Both the position numbers and the translations under genes were made by a program. Positions 17,947-27,372 of a stretch of DNA of 64,000 nt are shown here, one piece after another. The notes under the pieces are model-generated. The model did no database searches. It saw only the letters and a list, made by a program, of their open reading frames with translations, and was not told the DNA's origin. Source of the stretch: Nostoc sp. NIES-3756 (lineage in GTDB: Bacteria > Cyanobacteriota > Cyanobacteriia > Cyanobacteriales > Nostocaceae). The stretch covers positions 6,276,001 to 6,340,000 of the forward strand of contig NZ_AP017295.1 of the NCBI RefSeq assembly GCF_001548375.1, read 5' to 3'. Position 1 is the first letter of the stretch. Each line of letters opens with the position of its first letter.

Positions 17947-18978
17947 TTACACAATAAAATCCTCACCAAAGCTGGCATCATCGAGAACAACACGCACGCT
18001 AAAGCGATCGCCTGCATCGGCCGTAAACTTAAACTGGATATAATCATCTTGCTGGCGTGATTCCACCGCAAAAAAAGAATTTCCCGCCTCATCTAGTCCC
18101 ATAAGTCTTAAACCTGAAGGTAGATGGGACAACTTTTGTAAGGGATACAACCGCAAGAGAATTAACATCCTGCCATCTAATTTAGGTAAGATACCCACCA
18201 TCAAAACTATTGGATATCCTAGAAGATAAATGCCTAAATCTTTGGCACTAATGACTGGACAATCTGGATGTTGTGGATTTAGTTCCCACAACAATTCCGC
18301 AGACTGCCAACGAACTTCGTCATCTTCAGTAGTTTGGATAATTTTTACCAAAGCTGCTTGAGGATTGATCTCAACTGATTCCAATTCACTTCTACCGAGT
18401 CCAGCAAATAAAATTTTCTTACTTTTAATAATATTCAGTAAGTTTTGAGGGGGTCGCCAATCATATTCAAAGGTGTGTTTGAGCCAATGACTTAGTTGCA
18501 CCATTGGTTGTGGTTGTAGTGATGAGGTCAAACACTCCAGTAAGACATCAAGGCTTTGAAAATAACTACGTGGTAGTTCGGCAACACAAACAGATTCCAC
18601 AAATCCTACAATTTGCGCTTCTTTGTAAGGTTCATCCAGTTCAATCATCACGTAACCCAGACGTTCTGACCATACTTCCGGGGGTATGTAACATTTGCGA
18701 TCGCTCTTACTCAGGGAACGACATTCTAAAAAACCTTGCAAACTGGGAATATATAAATCTGCAATATTTTCTAGTTGCTGTTCTAAGGGATTCCAGCTAT
18801 GACTAGCGCCTAAATCTGTATCAATGCCCAGCATTTGCAGAAAACGTTGCGTCACTAATACAGCTAATGTATTACGGTAGACTTGTTGCGATCGCTCTTG
18901 TGTTAGCTGCTGTTGAGCAAACTCGTAAGCTTGCTGACGGTCAGCAGCAGTAATCGCAATTGTAATTGGTTCCATCAT
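17947..18978 (-). CDS. DUF1822 family protein
   Basis: A cyanobacterial family of unknown function, about 343 residues here. The N-terminus (MMEPITIAITAADRQQAYEF) and the central WNPLEQQLENIADLYIPSLQGFLECRSL fit my memory of DUF1822. A middle part LLVKI-type helical block and a C-terminal beta-rich part (FSVRVVLDDASFGEDF) follow. There is no signal peptide. I use the ATG at 18978 because the upstream in-frame start is TTG. It lies 34 bp after the sigma-like gene and 88 bp before the CHAT gene, all on the minus strand. The repeated association of DUF1822 with CHAT and sigma-like genes suggests a shared pathway; this is from general knowledge, not a search. Confidence 0.8.
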   Translation of the reverse strand: MMEPITIAITAADRQQAYEFAQQQLTQERSQQVYRNTLAVLVTQRFLQMLGIDTDLGASHSWNPLEQQLENIADLYIPSLQGFLECRSLSKSDRKCYIPPEVWSERLGYVMIELDEPYKEAQIVGFVESVCVAELPRSYFQSLDVLLECLTSSLQPQPMVQLSHWLKHTFEYDWRPPQNLLNIIKSKKILFAGLGRSELESVEINPQAALVKIIQTTEDDEVRWQSAELLWELNPQHPDCPVISAKDLGIYLLGYPIVLMVGILPKLDGRMLILLRLYPLQKLSHLPSGLRLMGLDEAGNSFFAVESRQQDDYIQFKFTADAGDRFSVRVVLDDASFGEDFIV

Positions 18979-19012
18979 GATGTATGAGAACAATATTTAA
19001 CTTTGCAGAAGA

Positions 19013-19735
19013 TTATTTAGATAACAATTGTTTAAAAATAGGGAAACATCGCATCTTACAAAATCTTTTTAGTGTAGCTGCTTCAACTTGATAATTTTGA
19101 GCTAAAGTATCCCAAGAAAATTCTCCTGAACTATGTAACATCTGCAAGATATTGATCAACAAAAACTGACAGTTGATATCAGGACGATGCTGCACTCGAC
19201 AATTTCTCAGATGTGAATGATTCTGCACTAACTCTAGCCATTCTTGGATAGTTTCATGCCAACGCTCAGGTTCAGGCGCAGGCGGATAAATCCATTCATC
19301 ATCTTCCTCATCAGTGGAAAGATGTAAGCGTCTTTTTTGTTCTTTATCTCGTTCCCGAATTACATCTAAAATTCTGAATTTCAGCCTTTTGTTAAACCAA
19401 GTAACAAAACTACCTTTTTCGGGAAGATATGCTAAACACATTTCCTTGTTAAACCATTCCCAAGTGCGTGATAAGGCTTCTTCATAAATATCAGGCGATA
19501 GGTTTCCACCCCCAGACCAAATTAACCTAGAGAATTTCATCATCTCGATAATTAAATTCTTGGCTGTCATTGCCAGTTTGGGATCATCCGTTTGACATGC
19601 TTGCTCAAATATCCATTGACGCGCCGGAATATCACTCATGATTTGCTGGAGTTTTTGAGGTTGCTGTAATAGCTTGGCTTTGGCAATAGGATTACTTAAA
19701 GCCACTTGCAACCAGCAAATAAATTCATTAGACAT
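19013..19735 (-). CDS. Sigma-70-like protein
   Basis: A 240-residue protein with a sigma region 2-like block: YEEALSRTWEWFNKEM, then GSFVTWFNKRLKFRILDVIRERD near residues 108-130. A C-terminal segment (FSWDTLAQNYQVEAATLKRFCKMRCFPIF) is a divergent region 4-type helix-turn-helix. Between them is an acidic linker (STDEEDDEW). It could be a true alternative sigma factor or an anti-/pseudo-sigma adaptor, since region 4 is weak. It is the first gene of the minus-strand cassette with DUF1822 and CHAT. The start at 19735 is an ATG. Confidence 0.75.
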   Translation of the reverse strand: MSNEFICWLQVALSNPIAKAKLLQQPQKLQQIMSDIPARQWIFEQACQTDDPKLAMTAKNLIIEMMKFSRLIWSGGGNLSPDIYEEALSRTWEWFNKEMCLAYLPEKGSFVTWFNKRLKFRILDVIRERDKEQKRRLHLSTDEEDDEWIYPPAPEPERWHETIQEWLELVQNHSHLRNCRVQHRPDINCQFLLINILQMLHSSGEFSWDTLAQNYQVEAATLKRFCKMRCFPIFKQLLSK

Positions 19736-20004
19736 AGAGATTATCCAGACCCAATAAGTTTAGGTTTGAATATCATCACAGCACCAGCCCTCCCTCAAGT
19801 TATCTGAAGGGTTATCGCAGTTGGAGGGTGAGGGATTATCTATTCTTTACAAAAGTTTATTTAAAGTCTTTAGTGCCAAGACTAAATTAATGTGAGTTCG
19901 ACAAGTCTTTTTTGACCTCTCCTCGACACGGAGAGGGCAGAGTGATTTCATATGAAAAAAGAAAATCTATAAGTCCTGATTTCTCTTTTCATAGCAGAGA
20001 TTTT

Positions 20005-20307
20005 GACCCCTCTCCAAACCTCTCCCCCACAGGGGGCTACGGTGTACACACAAGTCTTATAACCTAGTCCCACAACGTTTAGATCCCCCCTAGCCCCCCT
20101 TAAAAAAGGGGGGAACAAGAATCAAAGTCCCCCTTAAAAAGGGGGATTTAGGGGGATCAAGCCACATTTTGCACCCAGCACAAAGATGTGTGTACACCGT
20201 AGCCCACGGGGGGAGAGGCTCTGAAACATTAAAAACCTTATTTTTTCATACTAAGTTGTAGATTTTGAGCAGCCTTCCCTACAAGGGAAGTGGTTGGGGT
20301 TAGGTTC
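20005..20307 (-). repeat. Interspersed palindromic repeat interrupted by the MITE-like element (copy 2)
   Basis: Reverse-oriented copy of the repeat at 12761-13025. It starts GACCCCTCTCCAAACCTCTC, contains a C/G hairpin split by the insertion, and ends with CCTTCCCTACAAGGGAAG, then GTGGTTGGGGTTAGGTTC. The rest of the 593-bp gap (19736-20004) has a CCCTC/GAGGG inverted region near 19785-19835 and the motif GTGAGTTCGACAAG, which recurs in variant form near 42253 and 50222. Confidence 0.75.
20037..20202 (+). mobile_element. MITE-like element, copy 2 (166 bp)
   Basis: Perfect 16-bp terminal inverted repeats CTACGGTGTACACACA. The interior matches copy 1 in the opposite orientation, with CCCCCCTTAAAAAAGGGGGG and CCCCCTTAAAAAGGGGG palindromes. 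The flanks CCCACAGGGGG and CCCACGGGGGG form an 11-bp direct repeat with one mismatch. No open reading frame is present, so movement would need a transposase encoded elsewhere. Confidence 0.82.
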
Positions 20308-20328
20308 CGTCGAACTCAGTACGCAAAG

Positions 20329-21627
20329 CTACTGCAAATCGGTAGGATATTCAGAACTACGTGGTTTTTTCCCATCTAACAAAGCACTCACTGTCATATC
20401 ACCCATAACATTGATAGCCGTGCGGCAACGGTCTAAAAACCAATCTACAGTTACGAGCAAAGCTATATACTCAGTAGGCAAGCCGACGGATGTAAATACC
20501 AAAGTCATCGTTACTAGTCCAGCATTGGGAATACCAGCCGCCCCTACCGATGCGAAGATGGATGTAAGAACAACAATTAACTGCTGTCCTAAGTTTAAAT
20601 GCTGCCCAATTACCTGCGAAATATATAATGCAGACATTGCTTCATAAAGGGCAGTACCATCGTTGTTGAAGTTTGCCCCCACAAGTGCGCCTAAAGATGC
20701 GGAAGATTCTCTTAAACCAATTTTGGTTTGCAATACTTCAAAGGTGATAGGCATAGCTACGGTGGATGAGGAAGTCGAAAAAGCCGTCAGGAAGGCATCT
20801 GTACCACCAGCTAAAAATTTGATGGGGCTTACCCAAGAACCAATTTTGACCCTCGACAGATAATAGGCAGCTTGTAATATCAGCGCTACCAGCACCGCCA
20901 CAATAAAGGCTGCCAAAGATTGAAAGGGGGCAAAGCCTTTCTCGGCTACAGTTTTAGCAACAATACCGAAAACGGCGAAGGGAACTAGGGCAATTACCCA
21001 GTTAAGGATACGAATTACTGCTTCAAACAAAACTGCGATCGCATCTTCTACGGGTTGGTATGTATTCTTACCTTGGGCAATTTGTTCTGATTTTAAGCCC
21101 CGTAGGACAATACCAAAACACAGGGCAATCACAATTAATTGAATCACATTGTTATCTACCAGTGGCTTGAGGATAGCCTCTGGTACAGCATCTTTAACTA
21201 GTCCCCACGGGTCAAGACTATTACCTGTAATCGTTGTTTGTGGTTTAGCTAAATATCCCCAAGTTCCAGGGCGTAAAATATTAGCCACTAAAAGTCCGAT
21301 AACTATCGCTACAGTAGTATTAGTTAACAACAGTACTGCTAATCGTCGTCCGGCTGTACCCGGGATATTGGTAGTCATAAAGGTATGCAGTACTGCTACC
21401 AAAATCAAAGGCGTAGCTAAGGCGCGGAGGGCTTTGAGTATCAACTCCGCAGGAATTGCCAAATTGGTAATTAAAGCCGCATTGCTAGGGTTGGGGTTGC
21501 CTGCACCTAGTGCTATGCCTAAGATGACTGCGAGTACCAAAGCAATGACAATTTGTAACGTGAGAGGGATACGCTTCCACCAAGGGCGTGTGGTTTCAGG
21601 CGGATGATTACTCTCTGGTTGACTCAT
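20329..21627 (-). CDS. Dicarboxylate/amino acid:cation symporter (DAACS family)
   Basis: A 432-residue sodium- or proton-coupled carrier related to GltP and DctA. Signature motifs are the serine-rich hairpin TAFSTSSSTVAMPITFE, then NNDGTALYEAMSALYISQ, GIPNAGLVTMTLVF and VDWFLDRCRTAINVMGD, which contain the substrate- and cation-binding residues. About eight hydrophobic segments are visible from residue 21 on. The sequence after the N-terminal basic segment (RPWWKRIPLTLQ) fits a cytoplasmic N-terminus. It is divergent from dnaE. The substrate (aspartate, glutamate or a C4-dicarboxylate) cannot be chosen with certainty. Confidence 0.93.
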   Translation of the reverse strand: MSQPESNHPPETTRPWWKRIPLTLQIVIALVLAVILGIALGAGNPNPSNAALITNLAIPAELILKALRALATPLILVAVLHTFMTTNIPGTAGRRLAVLLLTNTTVAIVIGLLVANILRPGTWGYLAKPQTTITGNSLDPWGLVKDAVPEAILKPLVDNNVIQLIVIALCFGIVLRGLKSEQIAQGKNTYQPVEDAIAVLFEAVIRILNWVIALVPFAVFGIVAKTVAEKGFAPFQSLAAFIVAVLVALILQAAYYLSRVKIGSWVSPIKFLAGGTDAFLTAFSTSSSTVAMPITFEVLQTKIGLRESSASLGALVGANFNNDGTALYEAMSALYISQVIGQHLNLGQQLIVVLTSIFASVGAAGIPNAGLVTMTLVFTSVGLPTEYIALLVTVDWFLDRCRTAINVMGDMTVSALLDGKKPRSSEYPTDLQ

Positions 21628-21797
21628 GCTGAATGTGGGATAAATGATAGGTAAATAAAAATCATGTATTTAATCAGACATCACTTGCGGAAGTGAAATT
21701 TCCGTAAAAGCGTTAATCTAAGATTCCGTTGCTAGATAAAATCTGACTCACAAGACATCACCTGGGGAACATTGTGGGTTAGTGCTGGGAGAGATAT

Positions 21798-24428
21798 ATG
21801 TCCTTTGTACCTTTACATATTCATAGTGATTACAGTCTGCTGGATGGGGCCAGTCAGCTACCAGAGTTGATTGATCAGGCGATCGCATTGGGTATGAAAG
21901 CGATCGCAGTCACCGATCACGGTGTCATGTACGGTGCTGTCGAACTGCTGAAAATTTGCCGCAGTAAAAATATTAAGCCAATCATTGGCAACGAAATGTA
22001 TATAATTAACGGCGATATTGAAAAACAAGAACGCCGTCCTAAATATCATCAAGTTGTTTTAGCAAAAAATACTAAAGGATATAAAAATTTAGTTAAAATA
22101 ACTACAATTTCTCACCTCAAAGGTGTGCAAGGTAAAGGTATTTTTTCCCGTCCTTGTATTAATAAAGAATTACTACAACAATATCACGAAGGATTAATTG
22201 TCACTAGTGCTTGTTTAGGTGGAGAAATACCCCAAGCTATCCTTAGTGGTAGACCAGATGCAGCCCGGAAAGTTGCCAAATGGTATAAGGATGTGTTCGG
22301 TGATGATTTCTATTTAGAAATTCAAGACCACGGTTCCCAAGAAGACCGGATTGTTAACGTTGAAATTATTAGAATAGCTCAAGAATTAGACATTAAATTT
22401 ATCGCCACAAACGACTCCCATTTTATTTCTTGTTTTGATGTAGAAGCCCACGATGCTTTGTTATGTATTCAAACAGGCAAACTCATCAGTGAAGAAAATA
22501 GGATGCGTTATAGCGGTACAGAATATCTCAAATCTGGTGAAGATATGAAACTGCTATTTCGTGACCATTTACCAGATGATGTTATAGCCCAAGCCATAGC
22601 GACAACAGAAGAGGTTGCTGATAAAGTCGAGCCTTACAATATTATGGGTGAGCCTCGCATTCCCAACTACCCAATTCCTTCTGGTCACACTACTGATACT
22701 TATGTTGAAGAAGTTGCTTGGCAAGGTCTTTTAGATAGATTAAATCGCAAATCTCGCAGCGAAGTTGAACAAGTCTATAAAGAAAGGCTGGAATATGAAC
22801 TGAAAATGTTGCAACAGATGGGATTTTCTACCTACTTTTTAGTAGTGTGGGATTACATCAAATTTGCTAGAGATAATAACATTCCTGTGGGGCCAGGTCG
22901 CGGTTCGGCGGCGGGTTCATTGGTCGCTTACGCAATGGGAATTACCAACATTGACCCGGTACATCATGGGTTACTATTCGAGCGATTTTTAAACCCAGAA
23001 CGTAAATCAATGCCTGATATTGATACAGATTTCTGCATTGAACAGCGAGATAAAGTTATTGAGTATGTAACAGAAAAGTACGGCAAAGAAAGAGTAGCCC
23101 AAATTATCACTTTTAACCGCCTCACCTCTAAAGCAGTTTTAAAAGATGTCGCCAGAGTGTTGAATATTCCCTATGGGGAAGCCGACAAAATGGCTAAATT
23201 AATACCTGTGGTGCGGGGTAAACCAACCAAACTTAAGGTGATGATTTCTGATGATACCCCAGAACCAGAGTTTAAAGAAAAATATGATAACGACCCCAGA
23301 GTTCGCCATTGGCTTGATATGGCGATGCGAATTGAGGGAACTAACAAAACTTTTGGTGTTCACGCCGCCGGGGTGGTAATTTCTGCGGAACCGTTAGATG
23401 AAATCGTCCCATTACAAAAGAATAATGACGGTTCTGTAATTACGCAATATTTTATGGAAGATTTGGAATCAATGGGTTTGTTGAAAATGGACTTTTTAGG
23501 TTTAAAAAACCTCACCATGATTCAAAAAACTATTGATTTAATTGAAGAAAATCACGGCTTTAGAATTGATCCTTATGAAATTACTAATACAGAACGTAAG
23601 GCACAGAAAATTTTAGCCAAAGGTGAATATAAAACTTTGCCTAAAGATGTACAAAAGACTTATGAACTTTTAGAGTCGGGGGAATTAGAAGGAATATTTC
23701 AGTTAGAATCATCAGGGATGAAGCAGATAGTACGGGATTTAAAACCTTCTAATATTGAAGACATTTCTTCTATCTTGGCATTGTATCGTCCAGGCCCGTT
23801 AGATGCAGGTTTGATTCCCAAGTTTATTAACCGTAAACATGGTAGAGAAAGTATCGATTATGAGAGTCAGCTTTTAGAACCGATATTAAATGAAACCTAT
23901 GGAATCATGGTCTACCAAGAGCAGATTATGAAAATCGCTCAAGACATGGCTGGTTATTCTTTAGGACAAGCTGACTTATTGCGCCGCGCTATGGGTAAAA
24001 AGAAAGTTTCGGAGATGCAGAAGCAGCAAGAAAAATTTATTGATGGTTCTACTAAAAATGGTGTGAAAAAGCAAGTAGCAGAAAAGCTATTTGATGATAT
24101 GTTGAAGTTCGCCGAATATTGTTTAAGCTATGATACCAAAGTTTTAACAGTTGAATATGGCTTTTTACCTATTGGCGAAATTGTTGAAAAAAATATTGAA
24201 TGTAGAGTATTTAGTGTTGATAATAATGGAATTGTTTACACTCAACCTATTGCCCAATGGCATAATCGGGGACAACAGGAAGTATTTGAATATTGTTTAG
24301 AAGATGGGTCAATAATTCGGGCAACTAAAGACCATAAATTTATGACTCAAGATGGGCAAATGTTGCCAATTGATGAGATATTTGAGCAGGAGTTAGACTT
24401 GTTACAGGTGAAAAGCTTACCAGAGTAA
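21798..24428 (+). CDS. dnaE: DNA polymerase III alpha subunit, N-terminal half with split-intein N fragment
   Basis: Replicative polymerase, encoded in two pieces in cyanobacteria. Residues 1-774 are the N-extein: PHP domain ([19 protein letters not shown]) and the polymerase palm with [18 protein letters not shown] and PDIDTDF. It ends at KFAEY. Residues 775-876 are the intein N-part, starting CLSYD. The C-part of intein and extein is not in this window, as expected for the naturally split gene; protein trans-splicing joins the halves. The 774-residue extein is the same length as the Synechocystis N-extein as I remember it. The ATG at 21798 begins [13 protein letters not shown]. It stands alone and converges on hemC. 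Confidence 0.98.
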   Translation: MSFVPLHIHSDYSLLDGASQLPELIDQAIALGMKAIAVTDHGVMYGAVELLKICRSKNIKPIIGNEMYIINGDIEKQERRPKYHQVVLAKNTKGYKNLVKITTISHLKGVQGKGIFSRPCINKELLQQYHEGLIVTSACLGGEIPQAILSGRPDAARKVAKWYKDVFGDDFYLEIQDHGSQEDRIVNVEIIRIAQELDIKFIATNDSHFISCFDVEAHDALLCIQTGKLISEENRMRYSGTEYLKSGEDMKLLFRDHLPDDVIAQAIATTEEVADKVEPYNIMGEPRIPNYPIPSGHTTDTYVEEVAWQGLLDRLNRKSRSEVEQVYKERLEYELKMLQQMGFSTYFLVVWDYIKFARDNNIPVGPGRGSAAGSLVAYAMGITNIDPVHHGLLFERFLNPERKSMPDIDTDFCIEQRDKVIEYVTEKYGKERVAQIITFNRLTSKAVLKDVARVLNIPYGEADKMAKLIPVVRGKPTKLKVMISDDTPEPEFKEKYDNDPRVRHWLDMAMRIEGTNKTFGVHAAGVVISAEPLDEIVPLQKNNDGSVITQYFMEDLESMGLLKMDFLGLKNLTMIQKTIDLIEENHGFRIDPYEITNTERKAQKILAKGEYKTLPKDVQKTYELLESGELEGIFQLESSGMKQIVRDLKPSNIEDISSILALYRPGPLDAGLIPKFINRKHGRESIDYESQLLEPILNETYGIMVYQEQIMKIAQDMAGYSLGQADLLRRAMGKKKVSEMQKQQEKFIDGSTKNGVKKQVAEKLFDDMLKFAEYCLSYDTKVLTVEYGFLPIGEIVEKNIECRVFSVDNNGIVYTQPIAQWHNRGQQEVFEYCLEDGSIIRATKDHKFMTQDGQMLPIDEIFEQELDLLQVKSLPE
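24120..24425 (+). other. Split intein N-fragment (DnaE type, 102 residues)
   Basis: Begins at the catalytic Cys (CLSYD, block A) and includes the block B motif ATKDHKFMT near intein residues 68-76. It ends [12 protein letters not shown]. The size matches the Npu and Anabaena DnaE N-inteins. It differs at several positions from the Npu and Anabaena sequences I remember (for example [14 protein letters not shown]), so it is a natural variant. Confidence 0.97.
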
Positions 24429-24533
24429 TTGCTCATTTAAAACAAGGCTGACGTATCAAGATGATTTGCTAATACAGGTTGTAGGGGTAAGGGTTTTGAA
24501 TACCTAAACCCCTATACCTTTGTCCAAAATTGC

Positions 24534-25505
24534 TTAAGAACCACGTTGGATTTCTGCAAAAATGACCTCTAAAATTTCTTGCGCTCCCTGTTCGCGCAGG
24601 CGTTCGGCTAATTGTTTACCAATTGCTTCCGCATCACTAGCAGCGCCGGAAATGGTGTCTTTAACTATGTTCTGTCCGTCTACACTGGCGACTACACCTG
24701 TGAGTGTTAATTCATTACCATTAATTTCTGTATTAACACCGATAGGTACTTGACAACCGCCTTCCAAACTGCGTAGAAAAGAGCGTTCTGCCAAACAGCG
24801 ATCGCGTGTTTCGGGGTGTTCAATGGCTTTAAGTAGTGATATGAGTTCAGCATCATCAGCACGACACTCTATTCCCAAAGCACCTTGTCCAACAGCATGG
24901 AGAGACACTTCTTTAGGGATAACTTGGTGAATGCGATCGCCCATACCCAAACGTTGCAATCCCGCAGCCGCTAAAATTAGAGCATCATACTCACCAGCAT
25001 CTAATTTAGCTAACCTTGTATTCAAATTTCCCCGTACATCTTTAAATGTCAAGTGGGGGAATTTGTGACGTAACTGCGCCAAGCGTCTTAAAGATGATGT
25101 CCCAACTACCGCGCCTGCGGGGAGGGTATCAATTTGTTTATCTTTAAACTTTTCATGCACCACTAGCGCATCGGCGGGGTTTTCCCGTTCTGTAATGGCG
25201 GCTAGTGCTAACCCTTCGGGTAAATTAGTCGGCAAATCTTTCAGGGAATGCACAGCAAAGTCAATCTCCTCATTCAGCATTCCCACTTCTAGTTCTTTGG
25301 TGAACAGTCCTTTATCGCCGATTTTGGCTAGTGCTACATCAAGGATTTTGTCGCCTTGGGTAGACATGGTGTGGACTTCAAAATTGATATCTGGGAAACT
25401 ATTTTGTAATTGCTCTCTAACCCAGTATGTCTGAACTAGAGCGAGTTGACTTTTACGAGAACCAATACGAATTGTGCGTTTAGCACTGGAAACAACTGAA
25501 GTCAT
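24534..25505 (-). CDS. hemC: Porphobilinogen deaminase (hydroxymethylbilane synthase)
   Basis: Polymerises four porphobilinogen units to hydroxymethylbilane, the precursor of heme, chlorophyll and bilins. Motifs: [13 protein letters not shown] at the start, [27 protein letters not shown], and [14 protein letters not shown] with the cysteine that carries the dipyrromethane cofactor. I chose the ATG at 25505 ([15 protein letters not shown]), giving 323 residues; an upstream in-frame start at 25544 would add 13 residues unlike the family. It is a single gene, convergent with dnaE. Confidence 0.97.
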   Translation of the reverse strand: MTSVVSSAKRTIRIGSRKSQLALVQTYWVREQLQNSFPDINFEVHTMSTQGDKILDVALAKIGDKGLFTKELEVGMLNEEIDFAVHSLKDLPTNLPEGLALAAITERENPADALVVHEKFKDKQIDTLPAGAVVGTSSLRRLAQLRHKFPHLTFKDVRGNLNTRLAKLDAGEYDALILAAAGLQRLGMGDRIHQVIPKEVSLHAVGQGALGIECRADDAELISLLKAIEHPETRDRCLAERSFLRSLEGGCQVPIGVNTEINGNELTLTGVVASVDGQNIVKDTISGAASDAEAIGKQLAERLREQGAQEILEVIFAEIQRGS

Positions 25506-25659
25506 AAAACAATATGTCAAACCAGGCGATAATTTCACTCTCATCTAGACTACCGCAGTGGGTGACTATCTGATTGGTTCTGTAGGATGCAAATTAAGTT
25601 TTTTTTGGTCTTTGTTTACAGAGTTTTACATTAGTTATAATTCCTCAACATTACATCGG

Positions 25660-25694
25660 GGTAATGGGTAATGGCTAATAGGTAATGGGTAATG
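25660..25694 (+). repeat. GGTAATG heptamer repeat, five units
   Basis: GGTAATG twice, GCTAATA, GGTAATG twice, in the gap between hemC and the LprI-like gene. A different heptamer from the AGTCATT type. Confidence 0.85.
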
Positions 25695-25743
25695 GTAGAA
25701 AAAATTATTAATTACCGACAAACCTAAATATAATTTATAGTTT

Positions 25744-26145
25744 TTACCTGTCTGGTTTAAGATATTCTTGTAATTGTTGAGTACGTTGTTTTGTTAATTT
25801 TTCTAAACAATTAAGATAAACACTAGGTGCGATGCTTCCCCCTTCGTAACCGCTTCGCTCAAACTCACAGCTATTGTCACGAAATTTAATCCATGCTTGC
25901 TGTGCAGCAATTAACTTTTGCTGTCTAGGACGTTCTAAATTTGGCAATAATTGTTTATAAGCTTGATTCAACTTTTTATCAGCATTTTCATAAGCCAATT
26001 GAGAACAGCGATTAATTTCGAGTTGAGTTTGTGGCAGATTACAATTGAGCTTTTGTGCTACCAATATTGGTTTTGCCATCGTCGCAGTTGGGAAAACCAA
26101 AATGCTGCAAGTGACGAGAGGGAAGAGGTTGATTTGTATTTTCAT
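25744..26145 (-). CDS. LprI-like (DUF1311) secreted protein
   Basis: A 133-residue exported protein. The signal peptide spans about residues 1-24 (FPLVTCSILVFPTATMAKP). The mature part matches the lysozyme-inhibitor LprI N-terminal domain: four cysteines (CNLPQTQLEINRC, then DNSCEFE and YLNCLE), the helical pattern YENADKKLNQAYKQLL, and AQQAWIKFRD. The cysteines probably form two disulfides in the periplasm. Family members are often annotated as lysozyme inhibitors, but many have no tested function, so inhibition is not claimed here. Confidence 0.85.
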   Translation of the reverse strand: MKIQINLFPLVTCSILVFPTATMAKPILVAQKLNCNLPQTQLEINRCSQLAYENADKKLNQAYKQLLPNLERPRQQKLIAAQQAWIKFRDNSCEFERSGYEGGSIAPSVYLNCLEKLTKQRTQQLQEYLKPDR

Positions 26146-26196
26146 GGGTTGGGAAGGGAGCAGATGAGTAAGATGATGAGGAAGCAGGGGCAGATA

Positions 26197-26224
26197 ACTG
26201 TTGACTCTGGACTATGGACTGTTG
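26197..26224 (+). repeat. Heptamer repeat, four units
   Basis: ACTGTTG, ACTCTGG, ACTATGG, ACTGTTG, preceded by a purine-rich stretch and AGATAACTG. The module resembles those before aroE and lepA and points toward the lipid-kinase gene at 26347. Confidence 0.7.
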
Positions 26225-26346
26225 ACCATCACTCAAACCTACCACCAGACAGAAGTGATAATGTGCAAAAAATGCTATGAATAAAATGGTAATTAAGCGA
26301 ATAACTACGCTGAGTGAAGCGCCATCGCAACTGATATTCCATATAT

Positions 26347-27318
26347 ATGAATCGTTCCGCTTGCCTTATTTTTAATCCAGTTGCTGGTCAGGGGAATCCA
26401 GAAACAGATTTAGCAGAGATTCGGGCATTATTAGAACCAGAAATGGATCTTGATATTTACCTGACGACAGAAGAAGTTGGTGCAGACCAATTAGCACAAG
26501 AAGCCGTAGAAAGGGGTGTAGAAGCTATCATCGCCTCTGGGGGAGATGGGACATTATCGGCGGCGGCTGTAGCTGTGATTGGTACTGATATTCCTTTGGG
26601 AGTGATATCAAGGGGTACAGCTAATGCTTTCGCCACAGCTTTGGGAATCCCTGACACAATTGATTCCGCTTGTCAGACAATTTTGCAAGGAGTAACGCAC
26701 AATGTAGACATTGCTTATTGCAATGATTTACCGATGATATTGTTGACAGGTATAGGTTTTGAGGCGGAAACTGTCGAAAGGGCTGATCGGGAATCGAAAA
26801 AACGCTTTGGAATTTTGGCGTATGTTCTAGCAGGGGTGCAAGAACTACGCGAGTTGGAAAGTTTTGATGTAGAAATTGAAACGCCAGACAAAATTATTAA
26901 AACCACTGCTGCGGCGGTAACGGTGGCGAATGCTGCGCCGCCAACTTCAGTATTGGCTCAGGGGCCAGCCGGGATTGTTTATGATGATGGGTTACTTGAT
27001 TTAACTATCGTAGCCCCTAATAGCAAAGCAGGTGCGATCGCAGCTACGTATCATCTGTTTCAAACCGCGTCTTCCAAAAGCGCCGCCGAGCGAGATGACA
27101 TCGGTTATCTCCGAGCAACACAATTTAAAATCACCACAGACCCACCGCAAAAAGTAGTAATTGACGGTGAAGTAGTAGGTACAACTCCGGTAGAGATTAA
27201 ATGTCTTCCTGCTGCCTTAAAGGTTTTTGTCCCCACAGTCCCAGAAGAAGAACCAGTGGAGAAATTAGACGGACTACCGAATTTGGTTGTTGAACTGAAG
27301 GAACCAGGAGGTGATTAG
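26347..27318 (+). CDS. Diacylglycerol kinase-family lipid kinase (YegS/BmrU-like)
   Basis: A 323-residue member of the DAGK catalytic family, which phosphorylates diacylglycerol or related lipids with ATP. It shows NPVAGQGNP near residue 10, IIASGGDGTLSAAAVAVIG (the GGDGT nucleotide motif near 64-68), LGVISRGTANAFA, and the C-terminal DGEVVGTTP. There is no membrane segment, so it is likely cytosolic or peripheral. The last 25 residues are acidic and proline-containing. Substrate is inferred from family only. A heptamer array follows the stop codon. Confidence 0.9.
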   Translation: MNRSACLIFNPVAGQGNPETDLAEIRALLEPEMDLDIYLTTEEVGADQLAQEAVERGVEAIIASGGDGTLSAAAVAVIGTDIPLGVISRGTANAFATALGIPDTIDSACQTILQGVTHNVDIAYCNDLPMILLTGIGFEAETVERADRESKKRFGILAYVLAGVQELRELESFDVEIETPDKIIKTTAAAVTVANAAPPTSVLAQGPAGIVYDDGLLDLTIVAPNSKAGAIAATYHLFQTASSKSAAERDDIGYLRATQFKITTDPPQKVVIDGEVVGTTPVEIKCLPAALKVFVPTVPEEEPVEKLDGLPNLVVELKEPGGD

Positions 27319-27323
27319 TTAAT

Positions 27324-27358
27324 AGTCCATAGTCAATAGTCCATAGTCAACAGTTCCC
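27324..27358 (+). repeat. Heptamer repeat, five units
   Basis: AGTCCAT, AGTCAAT, AGTCCAT, AGTCAAC, AGTTCCC fill the 54-bp gap between the lipid kinase and the phosphoesterase. Confidence 0.8.
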
Positions 27359-27372
27359 AGGAGTAAGTAGTA

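Noticed and set aside
24482..24514. Possible terminator between dnaE and hemC (TAGGGGT/ACCCCTA)
   Set aside because: Only 7 bp of stem, a 19-nt loop and no T-run on either side; too weak to annotate.
25506..25544. Longer hemC N-terminus
   Set aside because: Thirteen extra residues without family support; the ATG at 25505 fits known HemC starts.
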